Shown here: one piece after another, positions 7,142-16,482 of the stretch
Layout: every line of letters starts with the position of its first letter
How positions within the stretch are numbered: position 1 is the stretch's first letter
Assembly: GCF_963664075.1 (NCBI RefSeq)
Contig: NZ_OY760916.1
Location: 3,989,001 to 4,053,000, forward strand
Length of the DNA: 64,000 bases
Origin: an uncultured Desulfobulbus sp.
Lineage (GTDB): Bacteria; Desulfobacterota; Desulfobulbia; Desulfobulbales; Desulfobulbaceae
Reading direction: 5' to 3'
Notes under the pieces: model-generated
Told to the model about the DNA's origin: nothing
The model's database searches: none
The model's input: the letters and a program-made list of their open reading frames with translations, nothing else
Program-made: the position numbers and the translations under genes

Positions 7142-8980
7142 ATGCTCGTTCGCGATATTGAACTCTTAGCCCCGGCACGGGATCTGGCCTGCGGTATTGC
7201 CGCCATCGAACATGGCGCCGATGCGGTCTATATTGGTGGCCCCCTTTTTGGTGCCCGCGCTGCCGCCGGCAACAGCCTGGAGGATATCGCGCAGCTGGTT
7301 CGCCATGCCCACCTCTTTCGCGCCCGAGTCTACGTGGCGCTCAATACGCTCTTCACCGATGAGGAGCTGCCCCAGGCGGTTAGGCTCTGCCACCAACTTG
7401 ACGAGATTGGGGTCGATGCCCTGATTATTCAGGATCTGGGCCTGCTTGAATGCGACCTGCCGCCCATCCCCCTGCACGCATCCACCCAGCTCAACAACCG
7501 TACTCCGGAAAAAGTGCGCTTTCTCGAGCAGGTCGGTTTTACTCAGGTGGTCCTGGCACGTGAACTGAGCCTGAAGCAAATTCAGGAAATCAGGTCGGCG
7601 ACCTCTGTCCCTCTGGAGTGTTTTGTCCATGGGGCTCTCTGTGTGTCCTACAGCGGTCAATGTTATATCAGTGAAATCATGGCGGGCCGCAGCGCCAACC
7701 GAGGTCAGTGTGCCCAGTTCTGTCGCCATGCCTTCTCTCTGGAGGATACCCAGGGAAAGGTTCTGATTCAAGATCGTTACCTTTTAAGCCTGAAAGATCT
7801 TGATCTCTCCGCCCACCTCGCGGATCTGATCGATGCCGGGGTACGCTCCTTCAAGATCGAAGGACGCCTCAAAGACAGCCATTATGTAAAAAACGTCACC
7901 GCTTTCTATCGCCAAACCCTGGACAGGATTATCGACCAACGACCAGATCTCATCCGTGCATCCAGCGGGCGTTGCCAGTTGAGCTTTCAGCCCGATCCGG
8001 CCCGATCCTTCAGCCGGGGGGCTACCGAGTATTTCCTTCGTGTCCCGAAGGCGGGAATGGCTGAAACACGAACCCCAAAATCCATCGGCAAAAGGGTAGG
8101 TCGAGTTCTCTCCCTCGCTGGGAACTCCTTTTTTGTGGAAGGAAACGAACCACTGCACAATGGCGACGGACTCTGCTTTTTTACCCCGAGCGGTACACTG
8201 ATCGGGCTTCGCGTCAACCGGGTGCAGGGCAAGCAAATCTTTCCCAAGGACCCGCTTCATCGTGTTGGCCTATATACTGGCTGCGAGCTTTATCGCAACA
8301 ACGATGTCGCCTTTAGCCATGAGCTGGAACAATCGCACGGCTGCCGCAGCCTGGCGATCGAAATGAAGTTGAGCCAATCAACAACAGGGCTCGTGCTGAG
8401 CATCAAAGACGAGGATGCGTTCTGTTCGGAGACTCCCTGCAACATCGAAGTGGAAAAGGCCAAAACACCAGGAGCCATCGAGCGGATCGCCGCAAAGCAG
8501 TTGCAGAAAACCGGGGGCACAATCTTCTCTGTGAGCGCAATTGAACTCGAACTGGACCCTGAACTTTTTATACCGGCTGCGGCACTCAATGAGTTGCGGC
8601 GTCAGGCTCTTACGCAACATCAAGAACTGAGACTCCACGCCTATAATCGCGAACGGAGGCCCCTGCAAAAAAGCACTGTTCCCTGGATTGCAGAGAAGCT
8701 TGATTACCAAGATAACATCTCGAATCGCCAGACTGCTGCATTTTTTCAGCGTCATGGGCTCAGCTCGGTAGATGCACGGGCACTTTCTCCCCAGCAGGCG
8801 AAGCATCCTGATCTGATGACGACAAAATACTGCATCAGACGGCAACTGGGCATTTGCGCAAAAAAGGAGGGAAAAAACAGTGGCAATGGAGAGCCGCTGC
8901 TGCTCAAGGATAAGACGGGGTGTTACCTGGTGGAATTTCACTGCGAACGTTGTGAAATGACCATTTCGCTTAAGAACTGA
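7142..8980 (+). CDS. rlhA: Peptidase U32-family 23S rRNA C2501 hydroxylase, RlhA-like
   Basis: A 612-residue U32-family protein. The N-terminal TIM-barrel-like half begins ELLAPARDLACGIAAIEHGA and holds the U32 signature around ECFVHGALCVSYSGQCYISE, with the clustered cysteines (GQCAQFC) that bind an iron-sulfur cluster in this family. The C-terminal half matches the collagenase-like extension that distinguishes E. coli RlhA (YdcP, about 650 residues) from the shorter TrhP. RlhA hydroxylates C2501 of 23S rRNA using prephenate-derived chemistry. An AAGGAA ribosome-binding site precedes the ATG. A second U32 protein of the short type (trhP) occurs near 52 kb, supporting separate rRNA and tRNA roles. 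Function is by homology. Confidence 0.88.
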   Translation: MLVRDIELLAPARDLACGIAAIEHGADAVYIGGPLFGARAAAGNSLEDIAQLVRHAHLFRARVYVALNTLFTDEELPQAVRLCHQLDEIGVDALIIQDLGLLECDLPPIPLHASTQLNNRTPEKVRFLEQVGFTQVVLARELSLKQIQEIRSATSVPLECFVHGALCVSYSGQCYISEIMAGRSANRGQCAQFCRHAFSLEDTQGKVLIQDRYLLSLKDLDLSAHLADLIDAGVRSFKIEGRLKDSHYVKNVTAFYRQTLDRIIDQRPDLIRASSGRCQLSFQPDPARSFSRGATEYFLRVPKAGMAETRTPKSIGKRVGRVLSLAGNSFFVEGNEPLHNGDGLCFFTPSGTLIGLRVNRVQGKQIFPKDPLHRVGLYTGCELYRNNDVAFSHELEQSHGCRSLAIEMKLSQSTTGLVLSIKDEDAFCSETPCNIEVEKAKTPGAIERIAAKQLQKTGGTIFSVSAIELELDPELFIPAAALNELRRQALTQHQELRLHAYNRERRPLQKSTVPWIAEKLDYQDNISNRQTAAFFQRHGLSSVDARALSPQQAKHPDLMTTKYCIRRQLGICAKKEGKNSGNGEPLLLKDKTGCYLVEFHCERCEMTISLKN

Positions 8981-8994
8981 TCACAACAAAAACA

Positions 8995-9020
8995 CCCGTC
9001 CCCCCCTGAGAGGGTACGGG
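8995..9020 (-). terminator. Rho-independent terminator for the chemotaxis receptor gene
   Basis: CCCGTCCCC at 8995 pairs with GGGTACGGG ending at 9020 with one mismatch, across an eight-base loop. Read on the minus strand the stem is followed by a U-rich run (GTGTTTTTGTTG), as expected for the end of the receptor gene. It lies between convergent genes and may serve both. Confidence 0.7.
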
Positions 9021-9041
9021 AGTTTGTCGACGAAAATCAGC

Positions 9042-10739
9042 TCAGACTTTAAATTTATTGACAATAACCTCGAGTTGTTGGGCAAGGGAGCTGAGTTCAG
9101 TGGCACTCTCCTGCACCTGGCGGCTGCTGCCTTCCACCTGAGCAGCCTGCTGACTGATCGTTCCGATTTCCTGGGTAATCCCGGAAACCACTTCGCTACT
9201 GTGTACGATATTATGATTCACCTCGCTCATCCCCTGGGAGGCAAAGTCGATGCTGGCGGCTATATCCCTAGATGCGGCGGTCTGTTCTTCCACGGCACCA
9301 GCTATACTGCTGATCATGGTGTTGATCTCCTCAATCACCGAAGTAATGGTCCCAATCCCCTTGACCGTGGTTTCCGTGGTACTTTGCATCTCTGCGATCT
9401 GATTTTTAATATCCACAGTCGCCTCGGCTGTCTGTTTGGCCAATTCCTTAATTTCATTGGCAACAACAGCAAACCCCTTACCCGCCTCTCCGGCTCTTGC
9501 CGCCTCGATGGTGGCATTGAGGGCAAGCAGGTTGGTCTGTTCAGATATCTCGGTAATGGTCTCAGTGACCCGGCCAATATTGTGGGCCGAATCTCCCAGA
9601 GAAGACATCTTTTCCGAGGTGAGCGTCGCCTGCTCAACAGCCCTGGCTGAAATTCTGCGAGCGCTGTCCGCATTATCTGAGATTTCATGGATCATGGAAA
9701 TGAGCTCCTCAGTTGAGGAAGCCACCAGGGAAATATTTGAAGTCGACTGCTCGGTTGCACTGGAAACCGACTGCATATTGGCGTTCATCTCCTCTGCCGA
9801 GCTCGCCACAGTGGCTGATCGCTGTGAGCTGTCCTGGGCCGAGACCAGGAGTTGCCCGGAAATAGTCGTCAGCTCACCGGAAGAGGCTGTGAGTCGATGC
9901 ACACCATGAACGATTTCTCGGATCATTGCAGCAATGTGATCAATCATCCCATGTACGGAGACAGCCAGCTGCCCGACCTCATCTCCACGCCCTAACAGTT
10001 CGCCGGGTATTTTCTGCAGCAGATCTCCCTCGGCTACGTATCCCATCAAGGCCACTCCAGCCTTGAGAGGACGACTGATATTCCGAGAGATCAGCAGACC
10101 AAGCACCAAAGCCAGGCCAATGAGCACTACAAAGACCAGCCCCATGGCAAGTTGACGACTCTGTAGAAGGCCAATGGACTGATCTTCCAGCACATTAAAT
10201 TCAGCGTTTGCCAATGTGACAACCCGATCAATGGCCTGACGATGTGCATTATATTCCGGCTTGAGCTGCTGATAAAAAATTTGCTGCGCCTGTTCCATAT
10301 CATCACTCTCAATGGCACTGGCAAAACTTCCCAAGGCAATGGAATAAAAATTTCGCGCCCGGACGGCAGCCTCATCGAGAAACACGGTGCGAATTTGTTC
10401 ATTACTCAGATACTCTTCCCAATGCTTGATCCTATCCTGAAAATACCCCGCACCCTCGTATAATTTGCGCACCCGCTGAATAAGTTGCCTGCGGGTTGTT
10501 GGATTTTTCTCTGCTGTCGCCGCATCCATGGCACAGAGGTAGCTCTCGATGATATAGTTTGGAGGCGGTAAGATATCGGCGATCAGATCTTTATTTTCGA
10601 TGATTGCGGTATACAGAGGGCCCTTGATCCGTATTTCATCAATGGTCAATTTTGCAAAGATTCCACTAAGAAGAAAAACAAGGGCAAGCCCTAAAAATGA
10701 AAAAACAAGTTTCTGGCCAATGGTCCAGCTGCGCAACAT
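9042..10739 (-). CDS. Methyl-accepting chemotaxis protein
   Basis: A 565-residue transmembrane receptor. The first membrane helix lies at residues 9-28, a helical ligand-binding region at about 29-190 (four-helix-bundle type rather than Cache), a second helix near 193-215, then a HAMP domain and the cytoplasmic coiled-coil signalling domain. The hairpin tip carries the highly conserved [20 protein letters not shown] segment that contacts CheA and CheW. The receptor lacks a C-terminal CheR-tethering pentapeptide. A strong AAAGGAGGGGGGT ribosome-binding site precedes the ATG. Ligand is unknown. No other chemotaxis genes adjoin it. Confidence 0.95.
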   Translation of the reverse strand: MLRSWTIGQKLVFSFLGLALVFLLSGIFAKLTIDEIRIKGPLYTAIIENKDLIADILPPPNYIIESYLCAMDAATAEKNPTTRRQLIQRVRKLYEGAGYFQDRIKHWEEYLSNEQIRTVFLDEAAVRARNFYSIALGSFASAIESDDMEQAQQIFYQQLKPEYNAHRQAIDRVVTLANAEFNVLEDQSIGLLQSRQLAMGLVFVVLIGLALVLGLLISRNISRPLKAGVALMGYVAEGDLLQKIPGELLGRGDEVGQLAVSVHGMIDHIAAMIREIVHGVHRLTASSGELTTISGQLLVSAQDSSQRSATVASSAEEMNANMQSVSSATEQSTSNISLVASSTEELISMIHEISDNADSARRISARAVEQATLTSEKMSSLGDSAHNIGRVTETITEISEQTNLLALNATIEAARAGEAGKGFAVVANEIKELAKQTAEATVDIKNQIAEMQSTTETTVKGIGTITSVIEEINTMISSIAGAVEEQTAASRDIAASIDFASQGMSEVNHNIVHSSEVVSGITQEIGTISQQAAQVEGSSRQVQESATELSSLAQQLEVIVNKFKV

Positions 10740-10851
10740 ACCCCCCTCCTTTAAACCTTGGTATTTCCGAGATACAAGGGCATTGTCTCACAAGTTTATA
10801 TCTGTGAGAAGGGAATTTTTTCTGAGAGGCTCACCACTGAACTTTAAAAAA

Positions 10852-10885
10852 AAAGCCCGCATCTCCAGGGGGAGATGCGGGCTTT
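10852..10885 (-). terminator. Strong rho-independent terminator of the choline operon
   Basis: A perfect 15-bp stem (AAAGCCCGCATCTCC at 10852-10866 and its complement at 10871-10885) closes a four-base loop. The run of A on the left side becomes a U tract on the minus strand, so it ends transcripts coming from the choline-binding protein gene. Confidence 0.92.
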
Positions 10886-10987
10886 GATTACTTCGGGCAA
10901 GGCTCACAGACGTGCTCTATTGACGCTCATTCGAAGAAGCGAGTTCAGTGATCACCGCCTGTCATCGGGTCGGAGTATCTCTCCACC

Positions 10988-11938
10988 TTATTTTCCTGCC
11001 ATAGCCTTGGTAAATACAGGCAGGGCAGGTTTCCCATCAGCTGTCTTCACCCCTTTAAGCCACCCCGCATATACCTCAGGATGCTCTTTCAGCCAATTCA
11101 AGCCAGCCTCTTTGGGCTGGAGATTAGTGTCTTTATGCATGGTCCCCATGATCTGATTGATCATGGAGACGGGGAAGGTAAGATTTTTCAGAAACAGGGC
11201 CACATTGGGCTGTTCCTTATCAAAGCCTTTACGGATATTGGTGTAGACTGTGGCGGTCCCGTCGTTGTCGCCAAAGGTATCTGCCTGGCTGCCGGTGAGA
11301 TAGGTCATATCGATAATCTCATTCATGTAATGCGGCGCCCAGCCAAGGAAAACGATCCATTTCTGATCCCGGGCAAATGCCTGTACCTGGGAGAGCATCC
11401 CCTGCTCGCTGGATGAGACCACTTTGAAACCTTTCAGGTCAAACTGATTTTTATCGATCATCGACTGAATGATCTCGTTGCCGTCATTGCCCTCTTCAAT
11501 GCCATAAATTTTATGATCCAGCTTATCGGCGTACTTGCTGATATCGCTGAAATCCTTGAGCCCACCCTCATAAACATACGTGGGCACGGCCAGGGTGTAT
11601 TTGGCACCGGGCATATTGGCGACATATTTCACGACGGTGCCTTTTTCAAAATAGGGATTGGCAATGGAGGCCATGGAGGGCATCCAGTTCCCCAAAAATG
11701 CATCAGCCTCGCCTGTTGCCATCGCATTGTAGACGATGGGCACGGAAACCATGACGTTGCTGGCTTTATAGCCCAGGGTGTTCAGAATAGACACCGCAAG
11801 CTCGGTTTTAATGGTGACACCGGTCCAGCTGACACTGGCAAAGCGGACAGTTTTTTCCGCTGCCTGGCTGGGGACGGCCAGAAGAACAGCAAAAAGGGTA
11901 CAGAGGATAACTCGTTTCACAGAACTGATTCGTTTCAT
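10988..11938 (-). CDS. choX: Choline/betaine ABC transporter substrate-binding protein, ChoX-like
   Basis: A 316-residue periplasmic binding protein of the OpuAC/ProX family with a clear signal peptide (cleavage after PSQA). Tryptophans that build a quaternary-ammonium cage are seen in SVSWTGV, LGNWMPS and LGWAPHYM, as in Sinorhizobium ChoX. It is the last gene of an operon with betaine aldehyde and choline dehydrogenases, which makes choline the most likely ligand. The start has an AAGGAG ribosome-binding site. The ATPase and permease partners (choV, choW) are not in the window, so the transporter core must be encoded elsewhere or be shared. A stem-loop sits between betB and this gene. Confidence 0.9.
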   Translation of the reverse strand: MKRISSVKRVILCTLFAVLLAVPSQAAEKTVRFASVSWTGVTIKTELAVSILNTLGYKASNVMVSVPIVYNAMATGEADAFLGNWMPSMASIANPYFEKGTVVKYVANMPGAKYTLAVPTYVYEGGLKDFSDISKYADKLDHKIYGIEEGNDGNEIIQSMIDKNQFDLKGFKVVSSSEQGMLSQVQAFARDQKWIVFLGWAPHYMNEIIDMTYLTGSQADTFGDNDGTATVYTNIRKGFDKEQPNVALFLKNLTFPVSMINQIMGTMHKDTNLQPKEAGLNWLKEHPEVYAGWLKGVKTADGKPALPVFTKAMAGK

Positions 11939-11964
11939 AGCTCCTTTTCCTTTGCGTGTTAAGA

Positions 11965-12006
11965 TGGGGGAGCCAGCGCAGGCAAATCATCTATGCAGCT
12001 CCCCCA
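11965..12006 (-). promoter_or_regulatory. Intercistronic stem-loop between betB and choX
   Basis: TGGGGGAGC at 11965-11973 pairs perfectly with GCTCCCCCA at 11998-12006, with a 24-base loop. It lies in the 88-base gap between betB and choX. It has no U tract, so it is more likely an mRNA-processing or stabilising structure, or a partial attenuator, than a full terminator. Confidence 0.5.
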
Positions 12007-12026
12007 CAAGATAAGTCCTATTCGGG

Positions 12027-13514
12027 TTATGAACGCTCCCTAGAGCAACCAAACCAGTGAATAGGCTGGGGTTGATGGTTATGATAGATGTGCTTTTGTT
12101 CGGTATACTCTTCGAGCCCAGTTGATCCCAGTTCCCGTCCCATACCGGACTGTTTGTAGCCTCCCCAGGGAGCCTGGGTAAAATAGACGTTAAAATCATT
12201 CACCCAGACCGTGCCAAAACGAAGCCCCCGCGTCATCCGCCTGATCCGGGCCTGATCCTTGGTCCAGAAACCAGCGGATAAACCGTAGATGGTGGAGTTG
12301 GCCCGCTCAAGCACCTCCTCTTCACTGTCAAAGGTTTCAATGGTGATCACTGGGCCAAAGACCTCTTCCTGAACAATGCGCATATCGTTTTCGCACTGAT
12401 CAAAGAGTGTGGGCAGATAGAAAAACCCTTTTTGCAGTTCCGGATCCTCCGGTCTTTTACCGCCCAGCAGCAGCTGCGCCCCCTCTTCCCGGGCAATCGC
12501 CACGTAACGTTCAACCTTTTCCAGATGGTTCTGGGAAATAAGCGGCCCCATCTCCGTTCCTTCGGCGAAACCGTCGCCAACTTTGATGGCCGCCATCCGT
12601 TTGCTGAGCTCGGCTACCAAACGGTCGTGGAGCGGCCGCTCCACCATGACGCGGGCACCGGCGGAACAGATCTGACCGGCGTGGAAAAAGACCCCATTCA
12701 AGACATAATCAAGGGCCACCTCGAAATCGGCATCGGCAAAGATAATATTGGGGTTTTTTCCGCCCAGCTCCAAGGCGATTTTTTTCACGTTGCTGCTTGC
12801 CGCACAGATGATTTTTTTACCGGTGGCAATTCCGCCGGTAAAGGAGATCAAATCCACCAGCGGACTCTCGGCGAGCTCCGCACCGGCAGGATCGCCGGGT
12901 CCAAGCAAGAGGTTGATCACCCCTGTGGGGAAATCCAAGGTCTCAGCCAGCTCCGTGACCCGGATCGCGGTCATGGGGGTGATTTCACTGGGCTTCATGA
13001 TAAGGGTACAGCCCGCAGCCAGAGCCGGTGCCATCTTCCAGGCGGCCTGGAGCAGTGGGTAGTTCCAGGGCGAGATCTGGCCACAGACGCCAACCGGTTC
13101 GCGCACCACCACAGAGGTTGCTGTTTCTGAAGGCGGATCGATAACCTCGCCGCCCATCTTGTCGGCCAGTCCACCATAATATTTGAAGATTCCTGCGATA
13201 TCCGCCATATCCCAGCGGCTTTCCTCAACGGTTTTGCCGGTATCCAGGCTTTCCAGACGGGCCAGCTCCTCGGCGTTTTCTTCGATGAGCACACCGAGTT
13301 TATAGACCAGCTCCCCACGTTGACTTGCAGGCAGATGAGGCCAGGGACCGTGGTCAAAGGCTTCGCGGGCGGCAGCTATTGCCAGTCGGGCATCTTCGCG
13401 ATCCGCCTCCGGAACCGTGGCAATGGTTTCCCCGTTGGCGGGATTGATGATTGTGCGCGTCGCCCCAGATTGGGCCGTAACCCAGCGGCTGTTTATATAC
13501 ATGCGTTGTTTCAT
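12027..13514 (-). CDS. betB: Betaine aldehyde dehydrogenase
   Basis: A 495-residue NAD(P)-dependent aldehyde dehydrogenase oxidising betaine aldehyde to glycine betaine. The substrate-channel motif SPWNYPLLQAAWKMAPAL, the general-base glutamate in LELGGKNPN, and the catalytic cysteine in HAGQICSAGARV are intact. The C-terminal WGGYKQSGMGRELG segment is typical of the BetB/GbsA subgroup. It sits 17 bases after betA on the same strand with no strong ribosome-binding site, suggesting coupled translation. Together with BetA and ChoX it makes an osmoprotectant or choline-catabolic pathway. Confidence 0.93.
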   Translation of the reverse strand: MKQRMYINSRWVTAQSGATRTIINPANGETIATVPEADREDARLAIAAAREAFDHGPWPHLPASQRGELVYKLGVLIEENAEELARLESLDTGKTVEESRWDMADIAGIFKYYGGLADKMGGEVIDPPSETATSVVVREPVGVCGQISPWNYPLLQAAWKMAPALAAGCTLIMKPSEITPMTAIRVTELAETLDFPTGVINLLLGPGDPAGAELAESPLVDLISFTGGIATGKKIICAASSNVKKIALELGGKNPNIIFADADFEVALDYVLNGVFFHAGQICSAGARVMVERPLHDRLVAELSKRMAAIKVGDGFAEGTEMGPLISQNHLEKVERYVAIAREEGAQLLLGGKRPEDPELQKGFFYLPTLFDQCENDMRIVQEEVFGPVITIETFDSEEEVLERANSTIYGLSAGFWTKDQARIRRMTRGLRFGTVWVNDFNVYFTQAPWGGYKQSGMGRELGSTGLEEYTEQKHIYHNHQPQPIHWFGCSRERS

Positions 13515-13531
13515 GGATAGATGGTGGAGTA

Positions 13532-15187
13532 TTATTTGTTGTCTGCGTTATGCACATAAAAGGGGCTGTTATCGGGGGTGAGCATGGTATTGCCCAGGAT
13601 CAGATCAGCCGCCTTTTCACCGATCATCATCACCGGTGCATAGATGTTCCCGTTGGTAATGGCTGGCATAACCGAGGCGTCCACCAGACGCAGATTCTCT
13701 ACCCCGTGCACCTTCAAGTTGCTGTCGGTAACGGACATATCATCGTAGCCCATCTTGCAGGTACAGCTGGGGTGATAGGCGCTTTCGCCCTCTCGAGCGA
13801 CGAAATCAAGAATCTCTTCATCGCTCTGACAATCGGATCCAGGTGCCAGCTCTTTGCCGCGCAGCTCGTCAAAGGCTGGTTGGGCGATGATATTACGGGA
13901 GCAACGAATGGCCTCGATCCACTCCTTGCGCTCCTGCTCGGTGGAGAGATAGTTAAACAGGATCGAAGGATGCTGAGCAGGATCGGAGGATTTTATCTTC
14001 ACATGACCGCGGACATCGGAATTCATCGGACCAACATGCAGCTGGAAACCGTGTCCTTCGGCCGGCGCAGAGCCATCGTAGCGAATGGCAATGGGCAGGA
14101 AGTGGAACTGAATATTGGGGTACTTGACCTCATCGTTACTGCGGATAAAACCGCCCGCCTCAAAATGATTGCTGGCAGCCAGGCCCTCACCTTTCAACAG
14201 CCATTGGACAGCGAGCATGGCCTTTTTCATTGGCTTGAGTGCGGGATAGAGGCTCACCGGCTTGGATGCCTGATACTGGACATAGAGCTCAAGGTGATCC
14301 TGGAGATTCTCACCAACACCGGGCAGCTCGGCCACAGTCTGAATACCGTGGCTGCTCAACAGTTCCGGATTGCCCACACCCGAGAGCTGCAACAGCTGCG
14401 GTGTATTGATGGCACCACCACAGCAGATGATCTCTTTGCCGTAGACGGTGTGCACCTTTTTGCCTTTGCGATACTCGACACCAACCGCTTTCTTGCCCTC
14501 AAAGAGGATGCGAGTGGCCAGGGCATGGCAGCGAACTTCCAAATTTCTTCGGTTCTGAACTGGATGCACATAGGCACGGGCCGCGTTCCAACGGCTGCCA
14601 CGATAGATAGTGCCATCAAAACTGGAGAATCCCTCCTGCTGATAGCCGTTCACATCGCCGTTCACCGGGTAGCCGGCCTCCTGCACCGCCTCGAAAAAGG
14701 CGTCAAAGAGGGGATTGTCGCATTTGGGCGTGGTCAGGTAGAGTGGCCCCCCAACCCCATGGTAGTTGTCAGCGCCTTTGAGGCGAGATTCAAAGCGCTT
14801 GAAATAGGGCAGACAGTGACTGTAGCTCCAGTCCTCAAGCCCTTTGAAGGTGGCCCATTTTTCATAATCAAGTGCATTACCACGAATATAGATCATGCCG
14901 TTAATGCAGCTTGATCCGCCCAGCACCTTACCGCGTGGCTGAGCGATGCGACGGTTGTTCATGTGGGGTTCTGGATCGGACTCATACATCCAGTTATACA
15001 TACCGTTGGTCAAGAGATAAGTCAGAGCAGAAGGCACATGAATACGCGGATCCCACCAGTGATCAGTCCTACCGGCTTCCAGTACCAGTACCTGGTGATC
15101 CGGGTTGGCACTTAACCGGTTGGTGAGAACACTTCCGGCGGAACCGCCGCCAACAATGATAAAATCATAGGTCTTTTTTCTGCTCAT
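13532..15187 (-). CDS. betA: Choline dehydrogenase (GMC oxidoreductase)
   Basis: A 551-residue FAD-dependent GMC-family oxidoreductase. The N-terminal dinucleotide-binding motif FIIVGGGSAGSVLTNRL, the GMC signature around GKVLGGSSCINGMIYIRG and the C-terminal active-site region ESAYHPSCTCKMG and ITNGNIYAPVMMIGEKAAD are present. Length and context match BetA, which oxidises choline to betaine aldehyde and can carry it on to betaine, passing electrons to the respiratory chain. A GGAGGAAAT ribosome-binding site precedes the ATG, and 15 bases separate it from the regulator gene. A related alcohol-oxidising GMC enzyme cannot be excluded by sequence alone, but the neighbours make choline very likely. 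Confidence 0.93.
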   Translation of the reverse strand: MSRKKTYDFIIVGGGSAGSVLTNRLSANPDHQVLVLEAGRTDHWWDPRIHVPSALTYLLTNGMYNWMYESDPEPHMNNRRIAQPRGKVLGGSSCINGMIYIRGNALDYEKWATFKGLEDWSYSHCLPYFKRFESRLKGADNYHGVGGPLYLTTPKCDNPLFDAFFEAVQEAGYPVNGDVNGYQQEGFSSFDGTIYRGSRWNAARAYVHPVQNRRNLEVRCHALATRILFEGKKAVGVEYRKGKKVHTVYGKEIICCGGAINTPQLLQLSGVGNPELLSSHGIQTVAELPGVGENLQDHLELYVQYQASKPVSLYPALKPMKKAMLAVQWLLKGEGLAASNHFEAGGFIRSNDEVKYPNIQFHFLPIAIRYDGSAPAEGHGFQLHVGPMNSDVRGHVKIKSSDPAQHPSILFNYLSTEQERKEWIEAIRCSRNIIAQPAFDELRGKELAPGSDCQSDEEILDFVAREGESAYHPSCTCKMGYDDMSVTDSNLKVHGVENLRLVDASVMPAITNGNIYAPVMMIGEKAADLILGNTMLTPDNSPFYVHNADNK

Positions 15188-15202
15188 ATTTCCTCCAAGT
15201 GA

Positions 15203-15979
15203 CTACTTCGACACCGTTTTGGCTGTCCATTCTTGAGATTCGCCGCTGTCACCTGCTTCCGACTCCAACAGCTGCAAGAGCATGGCATAGTGGTAACTGA
15301 TATGTGACAGGGCCTTCAGCGGTTCGCCATCGGCGATGGCCTGGGCAGTATGGCGCCAGTTTTCCGCTGTTTTATTTCGATATTCTGCGCGATTGTAGAG
15401 ATTGAAATCAGATGAATTAAAACCAATCTGCAATGCGTGCATGATCCATTCAAAGATAGGGTTACGGGCCATCTGGGCGAACTGCAGATTCAAATCCCGA
15501 TCAAGTTCGGCCAGTTGCTCCATGTTCGGCTTATCCTGCAAAAAAAAGCCTTCGAGCTTGCGAGCCTTTTCCAGCAGTTCTTCTTTTTCTTCGCGACTTC
15601 CCCGAGCAATGGCCAGGGGAGTAATCGTACGATCCAAGCTTTCACGAAATTCAATCAGATGATAGGGCGACATGGGTTGTCGCTTGATAAACAGCGCCAG
15701 CGACTCGCCGACCGTGGCCACCTCGACCTCACGAATAAAGGCCCCGCCTTTTGCTCCCTTCTTGATTTCAATGAGTGACTTTTGCTTCAAGGCCTGCAGG
15801 GCTTCCCGAATTACACCACGACTGGTGTTAAACTGCCCCTGCAGCTCCCGTTCACTGGGCAAACGATCACCAGGCTTGAGCTGCCCTTCTATGATCGCCG
15901 CTTCGATTTGGAGGGCGACCTCTTCCCCCGCTCTTCCTAAATTAACAGGGGCAAACTGGATGGTGCTTTTTGTTGTCAT
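15203..15979 (-). CDS. GntR-family transcriptional regulator with FCD domain
   Basis: A 258-residue FadR-subfamily regulator. The N-terminal winged helix (about residues 15-85) contains the classic DRLPSERELQGQF and SRGVIREALQALK helix-turn-helix, and the remaining 160 residues form an all-helical FCD ligand-binding domain. It is the first gene of the choline operon, where BetI (a TetR protein) is usual in enterobacteria. The inducer is probably choline, betaine aldehyde or a related metabolite, by inference. Two TGGTNNNACC-type sites lie upstream (15983-15991 and 16121-16137), one of them overlapping the ribosome-binding site, which points to autoregulation. Confidence 0.92.
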   Translation of the reverse strand: MTTKSTIQFAPVNLGRAGEEVALQIEAAIIEGQLKPGDRLPSERELQGQFNTSRGVIREALQALKQKSLIEIKKGAKGGAFIREVEVATVGESLALFIKRQPMSPYHLIEFRESLDRTITPLAIARGSREEKEELLEKARKLEGFFLQDKPNMEQLAELDRDLNLQFAQMARNPIFEWIMHALQIGFNSSDFNLYNRAEYRNKTAENWRHTAQAIADGEPLKALSHISYHYAMLLQLLESEAGDSGESQEWTAKTVSK

Positions 15980-15982
15980 AAA

Positions 15983-15991
15983 TGGTCCTAC
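15983..15991. promoter_or_regulatory. Probable FCD-GntR operator overlapping the regulator's ribosome-binding site
   Basis: GGTCCTACC is a perfect GGT-N3-ACC inverted repeat, the core of FadR-type operators. Four bases separate it from the start codon, so it overlaps the Shine-Dalgarno region, where binding would block initiation of the operon. Confidence 0.55.
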
Positions 15992-16120
15992 CTATAAAAG
16001 CATTTTTTCTTCCCAAATCTAAACCGCCCCGAACGGTCAGACATAAAAAATACGATATTTTAAATTATTGCAAGAAAAATAATTCAAACATGAAACATAC
16101 TCGCATGACATTAACGCCAG

Positions 16121-16137
16121 TATTGGTCGTACCAATA
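16121..16137. promoter_or_regulatory. Probable FCD-GntR operator upstream of the choline operon
   Basis: TATTGGTCGTACCAATA is a perfect 17-base palindrome (7-3-7) with the TGGT-N3-ACCA core expected for the FadR subfamily. It lies 142 bases upstream of the GntR gene in the 503-base gap shared with the divergent chemotaxis receptor. No second gene or RNA is recognisable in this gap. Confidence 0.7.
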
Positions 16138-16482
16138 AGTAGGTGTCACGACTGAGATTGTGTGCAAAAGTTACCCAGGGGCCTGCATGCTTAAGCGAGG
16201 ACACTAGCCAGGTAAAAACTTGATATAAAGGATAAAATAAACTCTGCTCCGCACAAAACAGGAGCACCAGGAGTTTCAGTAAAACCAGGACTGGTAAGAG
16301 CCAAGAGCGTTGTCAGAAGACATATTCCCCCTGGATAACTTGACATTTATACACTTTTTGCCCTACACCCAAAGAGTACGAAATAAAAAACAGATACACC
16401 GACCAAGTACTCGCTTGTAGATATTTTCCGCAGGTTTTCACAGGCAAATGCTTACACAGATCAGAGATATTCAGGGGAAAAA

